Positions 1-7,833 are shown, counted from the first letter of the stretch. The stretch is DNA of 64,000 nt from Pararhodobacter oceanensis (GCF_003076755.1 NZ_QDKM01000003.1:310001-374000); one strand, 5' to 3'. Numbers and translations are program-made. Notes: generated by a model from the letters alone, not told the origin.

Positions 1-359
1 ATCTGGCGGGGCTGCTGGCGGCGCCCGAGGATTTCGACAGCAAGATGGCCGTGGCCGTGGCCGAGCGCGATATCCGGTTTCTCGAGGCGCGGGTGGGGCG
101 GGCGATTGTGGTCGATCCCAAGGGACAGGCGCCCGATGTGGTGGCCTTTGGCGCTGAGGTCGATGTGCTGACCGAGGACGACCGGCGGATCAACTTTGCG
201 ATTGTCGGCGAGGATGCGGCCGATCCGGCGCGGGGCAAGATCTCGGTCTATTCCCCGATTGCGCGGGCGCTGATCGGCGAGACGCTGGGCAGCACGGTGG
301 AATGGCGCAAACCCAGCGGCAATGAGGATCTGGAGATCGAGGCGATCCGGTTTCCTTGA
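1..359 (+). CDS. GreA/GreB-family transcription elongation factor, 3' part
   Basis: The frame is open from base 3 and ends with TGA at 357-359, so only the C-terminal ~118 residues are present. The visible part matches the C-terminal FKBP-like domain of Gre factors: a helix with FLEARVGRA, then VVAFGAEVDVL, the IVGEDAADP segment, KISVYSPIARALIG and a hydrophobic end. Gre factors bind the RNA polymerase secondary channel and stimulate cleavage of backtracked transcripts. The N-terminal coiled coil that carries the acidic tip lies outside the window, so GreA, GreB and Rnk-like members cannot be separated. An internal ATG at 45 falls inside the conserved domain and is not taken as the start. Confidence 0.75.
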   Translation, partial: LAGLLAAPEDFDSKMAVAVAERDIRFLEARVGRAIVVDPKGQAPDVVAFGAEVDVLTEDDRRINFAIVGEDAADPARGKISVYSPIARALIGETLGSTVEWRKPSGNEDLEIEAIRFP

Positions 360-370
360 GGGGGTTTTGA

Positions 371-513
371 CCGGGGGGAACCCGGGCCGCGCCCGACCCT
401 CCCCCCGGGAGGGCGCCTTGGCAATGCCGGAGTTGGCGCGAGCGGCACAAATGCTTGTGGGCGCAGCGCCTTCTGGCACGGATTATGCGGCCACCCAGGG
501 TCGGGCGCGTCCC
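371..513 (-). repeat. 143-bp dispersed repeat, copy 1 (inverted)
   Basis: This is the reverse-orientation copy of the element at 698, 892, 26604 and 26800. One end carries a motif pairing GCGCCCGACC with a GGGTGGGCGC-like partner (487-513 here). The other end carries GGGAGGGTCGGGCGCGG (about 385-415) followed by a G/C hairpin (371-386). It lies directly after the gre stop codon. Confidence 0.75.
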
Positions 514-557
514 TATGGATCAACCAGAAAAGCCATTGAAACACATTAACGCAGAGT

Positions 558-660
558 AAAACGCACCGCTGATGTGCGGGGCGCAATGGTCAGGTCAAGG
601 TACCTCGAAGTGGGTATGGGCGAGCACGTCGCCGCTGTCAGAGGCGCGGTAGCGCAGCCC
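558..660 (-). pseudogene. Duplicated 3' end of the vWA-repeat gene with its terminator
   Basis: About 100 bp here repeat, with roughly ten substitutions, the end of the vWA gene at 1081-1190. The reverse strand reads LRYRASDSGDVLAHTHFEVP and then TGA at 595-597, against LRYRASDSGDVLARTPFEVP at the intact gene. The GCGGGGCGC half of the terminator stem is also kept, though one stem base is changed. Similarity stops abruptly near 658, so the rest of the gene copy is missing. Read upstream, the frame runs into unrelated repeat DNA. I call it a gene-end remnant, not a gene. Confidence 0.8.
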
Positions 661-697
661 GTTTCCCCGCACAAACGCTCTGGGCAAAGCGCGAAGG

Positions 698-838
698 GAC
701 GCGCCCGACCCTGGGTGGGCGCTTGCAGTGATTGAACGATGTGCTGCGCCTTGAAGCCTCGATGTCGGCTGTGCGGTGAATGACATCGCCGATGCGCCCT
801 CCCGTGGGGAGGGTCGGGCGCGGCCCGGGCTGGGCCCG
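698..838 (+). repeat. 143-bp dispersed repeat, copy 2
   Basis: Left end GCGCCCGACCCTGGGTGGGC (701-720), right end CCCGTGGGGAGGGTCGGGCG (801-820), with a terminal GGCCC/GGGCC hairpin at about 822-836. It is in tandem with copy 3 at a 194-bp period. Confidence 0.8.
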
Positions 839-891
839 TGCCAGAGGGTTGATAGGGGGTCTCCGAGACAGCTTATAGCGAGGCGCGGAGG

Positions 892-1032
892 GATGCGCCC
901 GATCCTAGGTGGGCGCTGGTGTCCGTTGAACAGTGAGATGCATCAAAACACTGATGTCGGCTGCACTGTGAATGACAGCGCCAATGCGCCCTCCCATGGG
1001 GAGGGTCGGGCGCGGCCCGTGGTTTCCACGGG
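892..1032 (+). repeat. 143-bp dispersed repeat, copy 3
   Basis: The end motifs are the same as copy 2. The terminal hairpin differs: CCCGTGG (1016-1022), loop TTT, CCACGGG (1026-1032). The interior keeps GATGTCGGCTG and TGAATGACA. Confidence 0.8.
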
Positions 1033-1080
1033 CGTAGCAGGAGATTGGTGGCTCGCTATTGAGAAGACATGCCGTCGATG

Positions 1081-1107
1081 AAAAACGCCCCGCTGATGTG
1101 CGGGGCG
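1081..1107 (-). terminator. Terminator of the vWA-repeat gene
   Basis: The stem CGCCCCGC (1086-1093) pairs with GCGGGGCG (1100-1107) across loop TGATGT. On the minus strand it is followed by TTTTT (1085-1081). It lies 12 bp beyond the vWA stop codon. Confidence 0.85.
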
Positions 1108-1118
1108 CAATCGTCAGG

Positions 1119-4103
1119 TCAAGGCACCTCGAAGGGGGTGCGGGCGAGGACGTCGCCGCTGTCGGAGGCGCGGTAGCGCAGCTCGTATTGCCCCGCAGAG
1201 GGCGGCGCGAACAACTGCACCGGGCTGCCCTGAGACGCCCGCGATTCGCGCAGCGCATCGGCATCATCCGGCGCGCCCGCAGGCACGATCTGGATGAAGT
1301 CCTCATAGCGCCCCGGTCCGGTCCATTCGATGGTCACCACACCACCGGCAGTGACCTCACCGATGATCTGCAGGCTGATCTCGCCGACGCCCACGGTCAC
1401 CGGCACGCTCGACAGGGTGCGCCCCGAGGCCTGGATCACATAGCGCAGCTCGTAATCGCCCGGCTCATCCGGCGCATCGAGCCGCACGGGGCTGCCCTGG
1501 TTGGTGCGCGCATAGTCCAAATAGCTGCCCTCGGGCGCGCCGCGGGCCACAATGGTGATATAGTCGCGCGGATTATTCGGCCCCTGCCAGTTCACCTGAA
1601 ACTGCCCGCCGGGGACGATGGTTTCCGGCGCGTCCAGCGAGGCGGTGACGGCGGTCAGCGTCACCGGCAGGCTGGCCAAGGTGCGCCCCGACTGCTGGAT
1701 CACATAGCGCAGCTCATAGGCGCCGAGCGCATCGGGCACGGTGATTCGTGCCGGTGAGCCCTGATTGGTGCGCGCGTAATCCATATAGGTGCCCTCGGGC
1801 GCGCCGGCTTCGACAATGGTGATATAATCGCGTTCGTTGTTCGGCCCTTGCCATTGCACCTCAACCACCGAGCCTGCGGGGATTTCCGAAGGCGCCAGCA
1901 GTTGCGCCGCCACGGCCTCGAGCGTGATTGGGCGGCTGGCCAGCGTGCGGCCCGATTGCTGGATCACGTAGCGGAGTTCATAAGCGCCAAGCGCGTCGGG
2001 CATGGTGATCCGCGCGGGGCTGCCGTTGTTGGTGCGCTGATAATCGGTGTAGGTGCCTTCGGGCGCGCCCGCTTCGACCACGGTGATATAGTCGCGCGGG
2101 TTGTTCGGGCCTTCCCATTGCACCTCGACCACCGAGCCCGCGGCGGCGGTGTCCGGCGCGGTCAGCGAGGCGGCGATGGCCTCCAAGGTGATCGGGCGGC
2201 TAGCCAAAGTGCGGCCCGATTGCTGGATCACGTAGCGGAGTTCATAGGCACCAAGCGCGTCGGGCATGGTGATCCGCGAGGGGCTGCCCTGATTGGTGCG
2301 CTGGTAGTCGGTGTAGCTGCCTTCGGGCGCGCCTGCCTCGACCACGGTGATATAGTCACGCGGGTTGTTCGGGCCTTCCCATTGCACTTCAACCACCGAG
2401 CCAGCGGCGGCGGTGTCGGGCGCGGTCAGCGAGGCGGCGATGGCCTCCAAGGTGATCGGGCGGCTAGCCAAAGTGCGGCCCGATTGCTGGATCACGTAGC
2501 GGAGTTCATAGGCACCAAGCGCATCGGGCATGGTGATCCGCGCGGGGCTGCCTTGATTGGTGCGCTGGTAGTCGGTGTAGGTGCCTTCGGGCGCGCCCGC
2601 TTCGACCACGGTGATATAGTCACGCGGGTTGTTCGGGCCTTCCCATTGCACCTCGATCACGGCGCCCGCAAGCGCGGTATCCGGCGCGGTCAATGCGGCG
2701 GAGACCGGCGTCAGGGTGACGGTCTGCGAGGCCAAGACGCGGCGGCCCTCATGGAGCACATAGCGCACCTCATGGGCGCCGAGTGCATCCGGCGCGGTCA
2801 GCCGTGCGGGCGAGCCCTGATTGCTGCGCTGGTAGTCGCCATAGTCGCGTTCGGGGGCGCCAGCGGGCACAATGGTGATGTAATCGCTCTGCGCATTCGG
2901 GCCGGTCCACTCGACGGTGAATTGCGATCCGGCGGGGATTTCGGCGTCGGTTTGCACGCTGGCATCGGGCAGAACCTCGGCGAGTTCAATCACCACCTCG
3001 CGGTCTTGCGCAAGGCTGGCGGTGACGCTGGCCGCGCCGCTGCGCGCGCCCTCACTGGCGGTGATCCGGTAGTCACCCGCCGCGATCAACAGCGGCAGAC
3101 GGTCGCCGCTGGCATTCTGCGTGACGCTCTCTTCGGTGGCGGTGTTCAAGAGCGCCCAATCGACGCCCGAGACCGGCAGGCCGGTCTGCGCATCGACCGC
3201 GCGCAACACCAGCGTGGCCATGATTTTTTCGAGTGGGACATCGACGATACCGGCGGTCTGCGCATCAACAGTCAGCGCCATTTCGCCCGCGTAACCGGGG
3301 GCGGTGGCGGCGATCCGATAGGCGCCGGGATCAAGCTGCATCTGCAGCGAGGCGCTGCCCGCCTCGGTCTGCATCTCACCACCCTCGGCGCTGATCTGCC
3401 AGTCGGCGGTGCCCAGCGGCATGCCGTTGCGCGCATCCACCGCCCGCAGGGTCACCGGCAGCGCGCTGGGTTCAACCATCGTCACCTGCTGCAGCGCTTC
3501 GGTGAGTTCCTCGGCATTGCCGGCCGGCACAAACAGCCCGCCAGTGGCCTCGGCGATGCAGGAGACCTGCGCGCGGTCGGCCTCGGCAATATCAAATCCG
3601 ACCACATGGGCGGTGAAATTCACCCCGGCGCGGGCCAGTTCACCGGCGAGGGCGCAGGGATCGGCGTTGCAAGTCTCCAGCCCGTCGGTGACCAGAATGA
3701 CGGTGGCGGGCTCGTCGATATAGCGCATCGACTCGGCGGCCATCCGCACCGATTGGGTCAACGGCGTGCGTCCGCGTGGCATCAAGCCGTTGATCCGCGC
3801 CGAGGTCGCCGCGGCATCCAAGGGGCCGAGCGGCACCACCTGCTCGATATCGGTGCAATCGCCTTCGCGGCGGTGGCCATAGGCGATCACCCCAAGGTTG
3901 CGATCCGCGGGCCAGCTTTGCAGCATGCCGCCCAGCACATCACGCGCGATTGTGACCTTGGCCACGCCGTCAATCTGCCCCCACATACTGCCCGAGACGT
4001 CATAGACAATCGTCACATTGCTGGACTGCGCGGCGGCGGGCGCGGCGAGGCCGAGGCTTGCGGCCAATGTGATGGTGGCGAAAAGTCGACGCAGAAAGAT
4101 CAT
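1119..4103 (-). CDS. Secreted von Willebrand factor A protein with seven ~88-residue C-terminal repeats
   Basis: A 994-residue exported protein. The start at 4103 gives a signal peptide (MIFLRRLFATITLAASLGLA, cleavage near AAAQS) and has an AGGGG ribosome site; upstream in-frame codons lack both. Residues ~28-205 form a vWA domain with the metal-site motif DVSGSMWG and downstream TPLT and TDG. Two Ig/PEGA-like domains follow (~210-395). Then come seven repeats built on a VEVQWEGPNNPRDYITVV core with YELRYVIQQSGRTLASRP. Repeats 2-4 are nearly identical at DNA level, with a 264-bp period. The repeat resembles bacterial Ig-like domains with a WxGP...DWIGLY core. A role in cell-surface or extracellular protein contact is inference. 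It has its own terminator. Confidence 0.85.
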   Translation of the reverse strand: MIFLRRLFATITLAASLGLAAPAAAQSSNVTIVYDVSGSMWGQIDGVAKVTIARDVLGGMLQSWPADRNLGVIAYGHRREGDCTDIEQVVPLGPLDAAATSARINGLMPRGRTPLTQSVRMAAESMRYIDEPATVILVTDGLETCNADPCALAGELARAGVNFTAHVVGFDIAEADRAQVSCIAEATGGLFVPAGNAEELTEALQQVTMVEPSALPVTLRAVDARNGMPLGTADWQISAEGGEMQTEAGSASLQMQLDPGAYRIAATAPGYAGEMALTVDAQTAGIVDVPLEKIMATLVLRAVDAQTGLPVSGVDWALLNTATEESVTQNASGDRLPLLIAAGDYRITASEGARSGAASVTASLAQDREVVIELAEVLPDASVQTDAEIPAGSQFTVEWTGPNAQSDYITIVPAGAPERDYGDYQRSNQGSPARLTAPDALGAHEVRYVLHEGRRVLASQTVTLTPVSAALTAPDTALAGAVIEVQWEGPNNPRDYITVVEAGAPEGTYTDYQRTNQGSPARITMPDALGAYELRYVIQQSGRTLASRPITLEAIAASLTAPDTAAAGSVVEVQWEGPNNPRDYITVVEAGAPEGSYTDYQRTNQGSPSRITMPDALGAYELRYVIQQSGRTLASRPITLEAIAASLTAPDTAAAGSVVEVQWEGPNNPRDYITVVEAGAPEGTYTDYQRTNNGSPARITMPDALGAYELRYVIQQSGRTLASRPITLEAVAAQLLAPSEIPAGSVVEVQWQGPNNERDYITIVEAGAPEGTYMDYARTNQGSPARITVPDALGAYELRYVIQQSGRTLASLPVTLTAVTASLDAPETIVPGGQFQVNWQGPNNPRDYITIVARGAPEGSYLDYARTNQGSPVRLDAPDEPGDYELRYVIQASGRTLSSVPVTVGVGEISLQIIGEVTAGGVVTIEWTGPGRYEDFIQIVPAGAPDDADALRESRASQGSPVQLFAPPSAGQYELRYRASDSGDVLARTPFEVP

Positions 4104-4341
4104 TCGTAACCCCTGAATTCCATATAAAAAATGCGCTTGCTGATAAAAGTCAGACGTGACGCAGGGGCGCGCTTTCGCCCGCGTCTCGCGCTGTTTCCTC
4201 CGGTGCTGCGGCGAAAAATACCCGCGCAGTGAGGTCACGATAGCCGCACATTTTCATTCGGGCAAGTTTTATGGCAAGGCCCGAGAGCCGCACGCGGAAA
4301 GCCGCTCGCGTCAAACGCGTGTTAGGGACCAGGCGCGTGGC

Positions 4342-5049
4342 TTACAACCGCTTGGTGTTTTGCAAGGCGGCAACGACCCGATCCGCCATGCAAGCGCAGC
4401 GCGCACCGTCAAAGGGAAAGATCGCCTCGAACCCGCCCTTGAGCCGCGCCTCAAGGCTTTGACGCAACCGCCGCCGCGCGCGAAACAGACGCGTTTTCAC
4501 CGTGATCGGATTGAGTTGCAGATCGCGGGCGATGGCGCGGATGCTCATGTCTTCGGATTCGAACATCAAAAACGGCAGGCGCAGATCGCGCGGCAATTGC
4601 GCCACCGCATCCTCAAGATAGACCCGCATCTGGGCGCGCCCCAAGGCGACCTCGGGGCGGTCGGGATGCTGGCCGGGAAAGGCGAGGATGGCGCTGGCTT
4701 GGCGGTCGTCTTCGGCCACGGTGTCATAATCCTGCTGGGGGTGCGCGCGGCGCAGATGCATCCGCGCGCAGTTGATGGTGATGCGGGTGATCCAGGTGGA
4801 AAACTGCGCCTCGCCGCGAAAATTATCCAGCCGGGTGAAGGCCTTGAGATAGGCCTCCTGCACGATGTCCTCGGCCTCGGCATCAGAGGCGACAATGCCG
4901 CGGGCGACGCGAAACAGCCGCGGGTTCATCCGCCGCACCAGCTCGCGCACCGAGGCTTCCTGACCTTGGCGGGCGCCGGTGATCAGATCCGCCTCGGCCA
5001 GATGGGCGAGCGGGGTATTGGCGTGGAATGTGCTGCTTTGAACGGTCAT
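4342..5049 (-). CDS. ECF-type RNA polymerase sigma factor
   Basis: A 235-residue extracytoplasmic-function sigma factor. Region 2 spans ~35-102 (DIVQEAYLKAFTRLDNFRGE, then FSTWITRI for -10 recognition). Region 4 spans ~140-198 (AIARDLQLNPITVKTRLFRA, a helix-turn-helix for -35 recognition). A C-terminal extension contains FDGARCACMADRVV, with Cys218 and Cys220. The start at 5049 overlaps the cupredoxin stop in an ATGA, so the two genes are translationally coupled. No anti-sigma gene is visible beside it. The C-terminal cysteines could be a sensory element, but that is inference. A longer reading upstream would run into the cupredoxin gene and was rejected. Confidence 0.9.
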   Translation of the reverse strand: MTVQSSTFHANTPLAHLAEADLITGARQGQEASVRELVRRMNPRLFRVARGIVASDAEAEDIVQEAYLKAFTRLDNFRGEAQFSTWITRITINCARMHLRRAHPQQDYDTVAEDDRQASAILAFPGQHPDRPEVALGRAQMRVYLEDAVAQLPRDLRLPFLMFESEDMSIRAIARDLQLNPITVKTRLFRARRRLRQSLEARLKGGFEAIFPFDGARCACMADRVVAALQNTKRL

Positions 5050-5588
5050 CACGCGCCCTCCGGCCCGATACGCCCCTGCGCCAGAATATCCGCGACAGGG
5101 GGCAAAGCGGCAAGAACCTCGGGCGAGACATCCTCGGTATCCGCGCTTGGCCCCTGCCATCCGGCATCCTCGGGCTGGCCGACGACAATCCGCCCGACCA
5201 TCGCCGCCATCTCATGCGGCAGGCAGTAGTAGTCGTAGACGCCGGGTGCAGTCAGGGTAACATCGAAGCTCTCGTCGGGCAAAAGAAACCCGCTGTCCCA
5301 TGCCTCGGCGACATCGGGGATGCGGCTGCTGCGGTCGAAATTATCGGGGTGATAGGCGGTTGCGGTATGGCCGTTGCCCGCGTCGCGGTTGACGAAGCGA
5401 ATGGTGGTGCCGGGGGCGACAGAGAGGCCATATGGCCGGAACCAGACCCGCTCACCTCGCGCGGTGCCGCGCATTTCGATCACTTCAACGGGTTGGGCGC
5501 GCAGCGGTTTGGCCAGCGAGAGCGGCAGCGAGAGGGTGGCGAGCGCGCCACCCCCGATTGCGATGAATCCACGGCGATTGGTGATCAT
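5049..5588 (-). CDS. Exported cupredoxin (plastocyanin/pseudoazurin-like copper protein)
   Basis: A 179-residue type I copper protein. The N terminus carries an RRGF motif and a hydrophobic stretch (NRRGFIAIGGGALATLSL), which suggests Tat export. Copper ligands fit His74 (GNGHTATAYH), Cys122, His125 and Met130 in YCLPHEMAAM, the Cys-x2-His-x4-Met spacing of pseudoazurin and plastocyanin. A ~45-residue tail after the cupredoxin fold is less conserved. It overlaps the genes on both sides by 4 bp, which ties it to the upstream exported protein and the downstream sigma factor. A periplasmic electron-transfer or copper/redox-sensing role is likely; the partner is not evident. Confidence 0.88.
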   Translation of the reverse strand: MITNRRGFIAIGGGALATLSLPLSLAKPLRAQPVEVIEMRGTARGERVWFRPYGLSVAPGTTIRFVNRDAGNGHTATAYHPDNFDRSSRIPDVAEAWDSGFLLPDESFDVTLTAPGVYDYYCLPHEMAAMVGRIVVGQPEDAGWQGPSADTEDVSPEVLAALPPVADILAQGRIGPEGA

Positions 5589-6004
5589 TGCGCCAGCCGC
5601 TCCTTGGCTTCAGCATCATGGTAAAGCACCACATGCGCATGCGGCACCTCGACCCCGGGATGACCGGCGTTATAGTAGATATCCACCGTCGCCACAGTAT
5701 GCGACCCCACCGTCAGCCCGTCATAAGAGGTGCCGTTTTCAAGCTCGGCCAGCGGGGTCATATAGACCGTGGCCGAAAGTTGCCCGTCATGGTCATAGGC
5801 GAGAAACGGACCGGCTGGCAGCGTCGCGGGGTCGACAAACAGCGTGCCCAGACCCGGAATGAAGGCGGGCAGCGGCAGCACATCGCTGACCTGCACATAG
5901 GGATCGCCCGGCGGCGATTGCATCAGCGCTTCGGTGTCATGGGCGGCGGCAAGGGTGACCGAAGCGGCGAAGATGCTGGCGCCGGTCAAGAGTGATTTAA
6001 TCAT
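5585..6004 (-). CDS. Small exported protein of unknown function, first gene of the sigma/cupredoxin operon
   Basis: A 139-residue protein starting with a signal peptide (MIKSLLTGASIFAASVTLAA, cleavage after AHA-like AAAHD). The mature part has TVYMTPLAELENGTSYDGL and a C-terminal segment with several histidines (YYNAGHPGVEVPHAHVVLYH), which could bind metal. The start at 6004 is chosen because it yields the signal peptide and has AGGAAAG about 9 bases upstream. It overlaps the cupredoxin by 4 bp. I cannot name its family with confidence. Context suggests a periplasmic protein controlled by, or reporting to, the ECF sigma factor. Confidence 0.75.
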   Translation of the reverse strand: MIKSLLTGASIFAASVTLAAAHDTEALMQSPPGDPYVQVSDVLPLPAFIPGLGTLFVDPATLPAGPFLAYDHDGQLSATVYMTPLAELENGTSYDGLTVGSHTVATVDIYYNAGHPGVEVPHAHVVLYHDAEAKERLAQ

Positions 6005-6055
6005 ATCGCAAACTTTCCTGATTGTGACGGTGCCCTGTCGCGGGCACACATCCAT

Positions 6056-6083
6056 TGGATGCAGCGCGCGGCAAAAGGTTCCC
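6056..6083 (-). promoter_or_regulatory. Possible ECF-type promoter of the sigma/cupredoxin operon
   Basis: The minus strand reads GGGAACC (6083-6077), then TTTT and, after 14 bases in all, GCATCCA (6062-6056), about 52 bp before the operon's first ATG. GGAACC is a typical -35 element of ECF promoters. The -10 assignment is weak. If real, it would fit autoregulation. Confidence 0.35.
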
Positions 6084-6116
6084 GTCACGGGGAAAGATAC
6101 TTGCGAAGAGTTTAGA

Positions 6117-6134
6117 AGCCCCGCGTTGGCGGGG
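6117..6134 (-). terminator. Terminator after the 108-residue conserved protein
   Basis: CCCCGC (6119-6124), loop GTTG, GCGGGG (6129-6134). On the minus strand it is followed by CTTCT. It separates this gene from the sigma/cupredoxin operon downstream. Confidence 0.6.
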
Positions 6135-6139
6135 TGCAA

Positions 6140-6466
6140 TCAGTCGTCGAAGGGCGTCATCTGGGCGACGATCACCGCGTTTTCATCCAGCGCGCGCTGC
6201 ATCAGGGCGCGCTCATCCTCGTCGATCTCATCACCATGGGCGAGCCGGTCTTCGAGCGTGCCGTAGCCGGTGACATCCAAAGGCGCGAGGTCGGCCTGTT
6301 TGAGGATCGCCACGGTTTCGCGCACCGCCTCGGCCTCATCGACGCCCGAGGCATAGCAGAGCACACCGGCGCCGGTGCTGGCCTTGGGCAGCCCGTCACC
6401 CTCTTTGCGACCGACTTCGACGAGCAGCGTATAGACCTGCTGTTTCTTCTTGGGCTTTTCCGTCAT
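6140..6466 (-). CDS. Conserved hypothetical protein, 108 residues
   Basis: A small soluble acidic protein with no signal peptide or membrane segment. It begins MTEKPKKKQQVYTLLVEVGR and contains VDEAEAVRETVAILKQADLAPLDVTGYGTLEDRL. The regular alpha/beta pattern suggests one compact domain. The start at 6466 has GGGAGAG eight bases upstream. It stands alone between an SGNH hydrolase gene and its own terminator. No catalytic or metal motif is seen, so no function is proposed. Confidence 0.75.
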   Translation of the reverse strand: MTEKPKKKQQVYTLLVEVGRKEGDGLPKASTGAGVLCYASGVDEAEAVRETVAILKQADLAPLDVTGYGTLEDRLAHGDEIDEDERALMQRALDENAVIVAQMTPFDD

Positions 6467-6514
6467 GGATATCTCTCCCGCGCGATGGGCGCCTGTCTGA
6501 TTGCCGCTCTGGTG

Positions 6515-7246
6515 TCAGGAAACCGGCGGTCCTGCAAGGCGCGGGGCGAATTCGGCGCGGATTTCCTGCGCCAGCGCCTCGGCCCATGCCGCATAGACCG
6601 TAGCGCCGGGGTGGAAGCCGTCGCTGGCCATCATCTGCGGCGCAAGGCGGCTGGCGTCAAACGGCAGGTTGCGGGCGATACCGCCGCTGTCTTGGGCCAG
6701 CGCTGCGTTGTAAGCGCTGGCTTGGGCGCCGAGCACATCGCGCAGCGGGCGCGGTAGCAGCGGGAAATGCTCGAGCGGGGGCACGCCCGAGCGCCATTGC
6801 ACCTGCACGTGGAATTTCTCGGCCAGCAGCGCGGTGATCGCCTGTTGGTCGGCCCACCAGCGCTGCAGGCTGACCTGCCGCGTCACATCATTGACGCCGA
6901 GCGCGGTGACCGCGACATCAAAGCGCGCAGGCGGTAGGGTCTGCAGATGCGCGAGGGTCTGGGCGGTGGTGACGCCGGTTTTCGCCTCGAGCTGCCAGAT
7001 GACGGTGAAATCCTTGGCCAGTTCCGCGACCAACTGCCCCGAAAGCGCCTGTGATTGATGCGCCACGCCGACGCCTGCGGCCGAGGAATCCCCCGCGATT
7101 AGCAGCCTGAGTTCGGGCCCCTGCCCGGTGCGGCCTGCGCGCGGGCCTTCGGGTTCGGGCAGCAATTGCGCGGAGCGGCGCACATTCAGCGCCTGCGCGA
7201 TCAGCACAGGCGAGAGCAGCAGGCGAAGGGGGAGCGAGGCGAGCAT
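6515..7246 (-). CDS. SGNH/GDSL-family hydrolase
   Basis: A 243-residue esterase-type hydrolase. Block I is LLIAGDSSAAGVG (nucleophile Ser). Block III is ALGVNDV (Gly-x-Asn-Asp). Block V is ASDGFHPG (Asp-x-x-His). All catalytic blocks are intact. The first ~25 residues (MLASLPLRLLLSPVLIAQAL) are hydrophobic, either a signal anchor or a signal peptide. The start at 7246 has AGGAGA upstream; the longer open frame would overlap the divergent rhodanese gene and was rejected. Substrate unknown: lipid, acetylated glycan or thioester are all possible for the family. Confidence 0.85.
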   Translation of the reverse strand: MLASLPLRLLLSPVLIAQALNVRRSAQLLPEPEGPRAGRTGQGPELRLLIAGDSSAAGVGVAHQSQALSGQLVAELAKDFTVIWQLEAKTGVTTAQTLAHLQTLPPARFDVAVTALGVNDVTRQVSLQRWWADQQAITALLAEKFHVQVQWRSGVPPLEHFPLLPRPLRDVLGAQASAYNAALAQDSGGIARNLPFDASRLAPQMMASDGFHPGATVYAAWAEALAQEIRAEFAPRLAGPPVS

Positions 7247-7324
7247 AGGGTCTCCTGCGGGCGGGATGATTGAACCATGGGCCAGCGCGTGCCAGCATAG
7301 CCACAACAGCCAAGGGGAGAAAAG

Positions 7325-7717
7325 ATGAAACGCGTCAAAGACATGGTGGCCGAGGCCAATACGCAGGTGCGCCACGCCCCCGCCGCCGAGTTGCACGGGA
7401 TGCTGGGGCAAGAGGGGGTGACCTTTGTGGATCTGCGCGATCCGCGCGAATTGGAGCGTGAGGGGATGATCCCCGGCGCCTTTCATTGCCCGCGCGGGAT
7501 GCTGGAGTTCTGGATTGACCCTGAGAGCCCCTATGCGAAAGAGCGGTTTCAAAGCGGGGATACCTTAGTGTTTTACTGCGCCTCGGGCTGGCGCTCGGCG
7601 CTGTCGGCGAAAGTGGCGCAGGATATGGGGCTGGCGAAGGTCATGCATATCAGCGATGGCTTTAGCGGCTGGCGGGAGAGTGGCGGCGCGGTGGGGGAGA
7701 GGCCGGTGAGGAAATAG
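7325..7717 (+). CDS. Rhodanese-like domain protein
   Basis: A 130-residue single-domain rhodanese. It has FVDLRDPRELEREGMIPGAFHCPRG at the front (quoted in part: VDLRDPRELE and IPGAFHCPRG). The active-site loop is FYCASGWRSA with the persulfide-forming Cys. DGFSGWRESGG closes the domain. GGGGAGA precedes the ATG. It is divergent from the SGNH hydrolase gene, with 78 bp between the starts. It probably moves sulfur as a persulfide in the cytoplasm; the acceptor is unknown. Confidence 0.88.
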   Translation: MKRVKDMVAEANTQVRHAPAAELHGMLGQEGVTFVDLRDPRELEREGMIPGAFHCPRGMLEFWIDPESPYAKERFQSGDTLVFYCASGWRSALSAKVAQDMGLAKVMHISDGFSGWRESGGAVGERPVRK

Positions 7718-7833
7718 GGCCTGTGGCTTGCACGGTATCGAGGCGCAGCCGCAATGCATCGTTTCGGCTCCACGGAGTGGTGCTGCGTGGCTAACGGCAG
7801 CGTAGTTGCTCAGGAAACACGCTGCGCGGGAAG

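Noticed and set aside
1917-2710. Regular 264-bp repeats considered as a CRISPR or satellite array
   Set aside because: The repeats are in frame, encode a folded domain and have no short spacer/repeat structure.
1848-4109. A 753-codon open frame antisense to the vWA gene, with repeated Arg/Gly/His-rich segments
   Set aside because: It mirrors the tandem repeats of the sense gene and arises from high GC content. No ribosome site, no family, and the sense strand has a signal peptide and clear domains.
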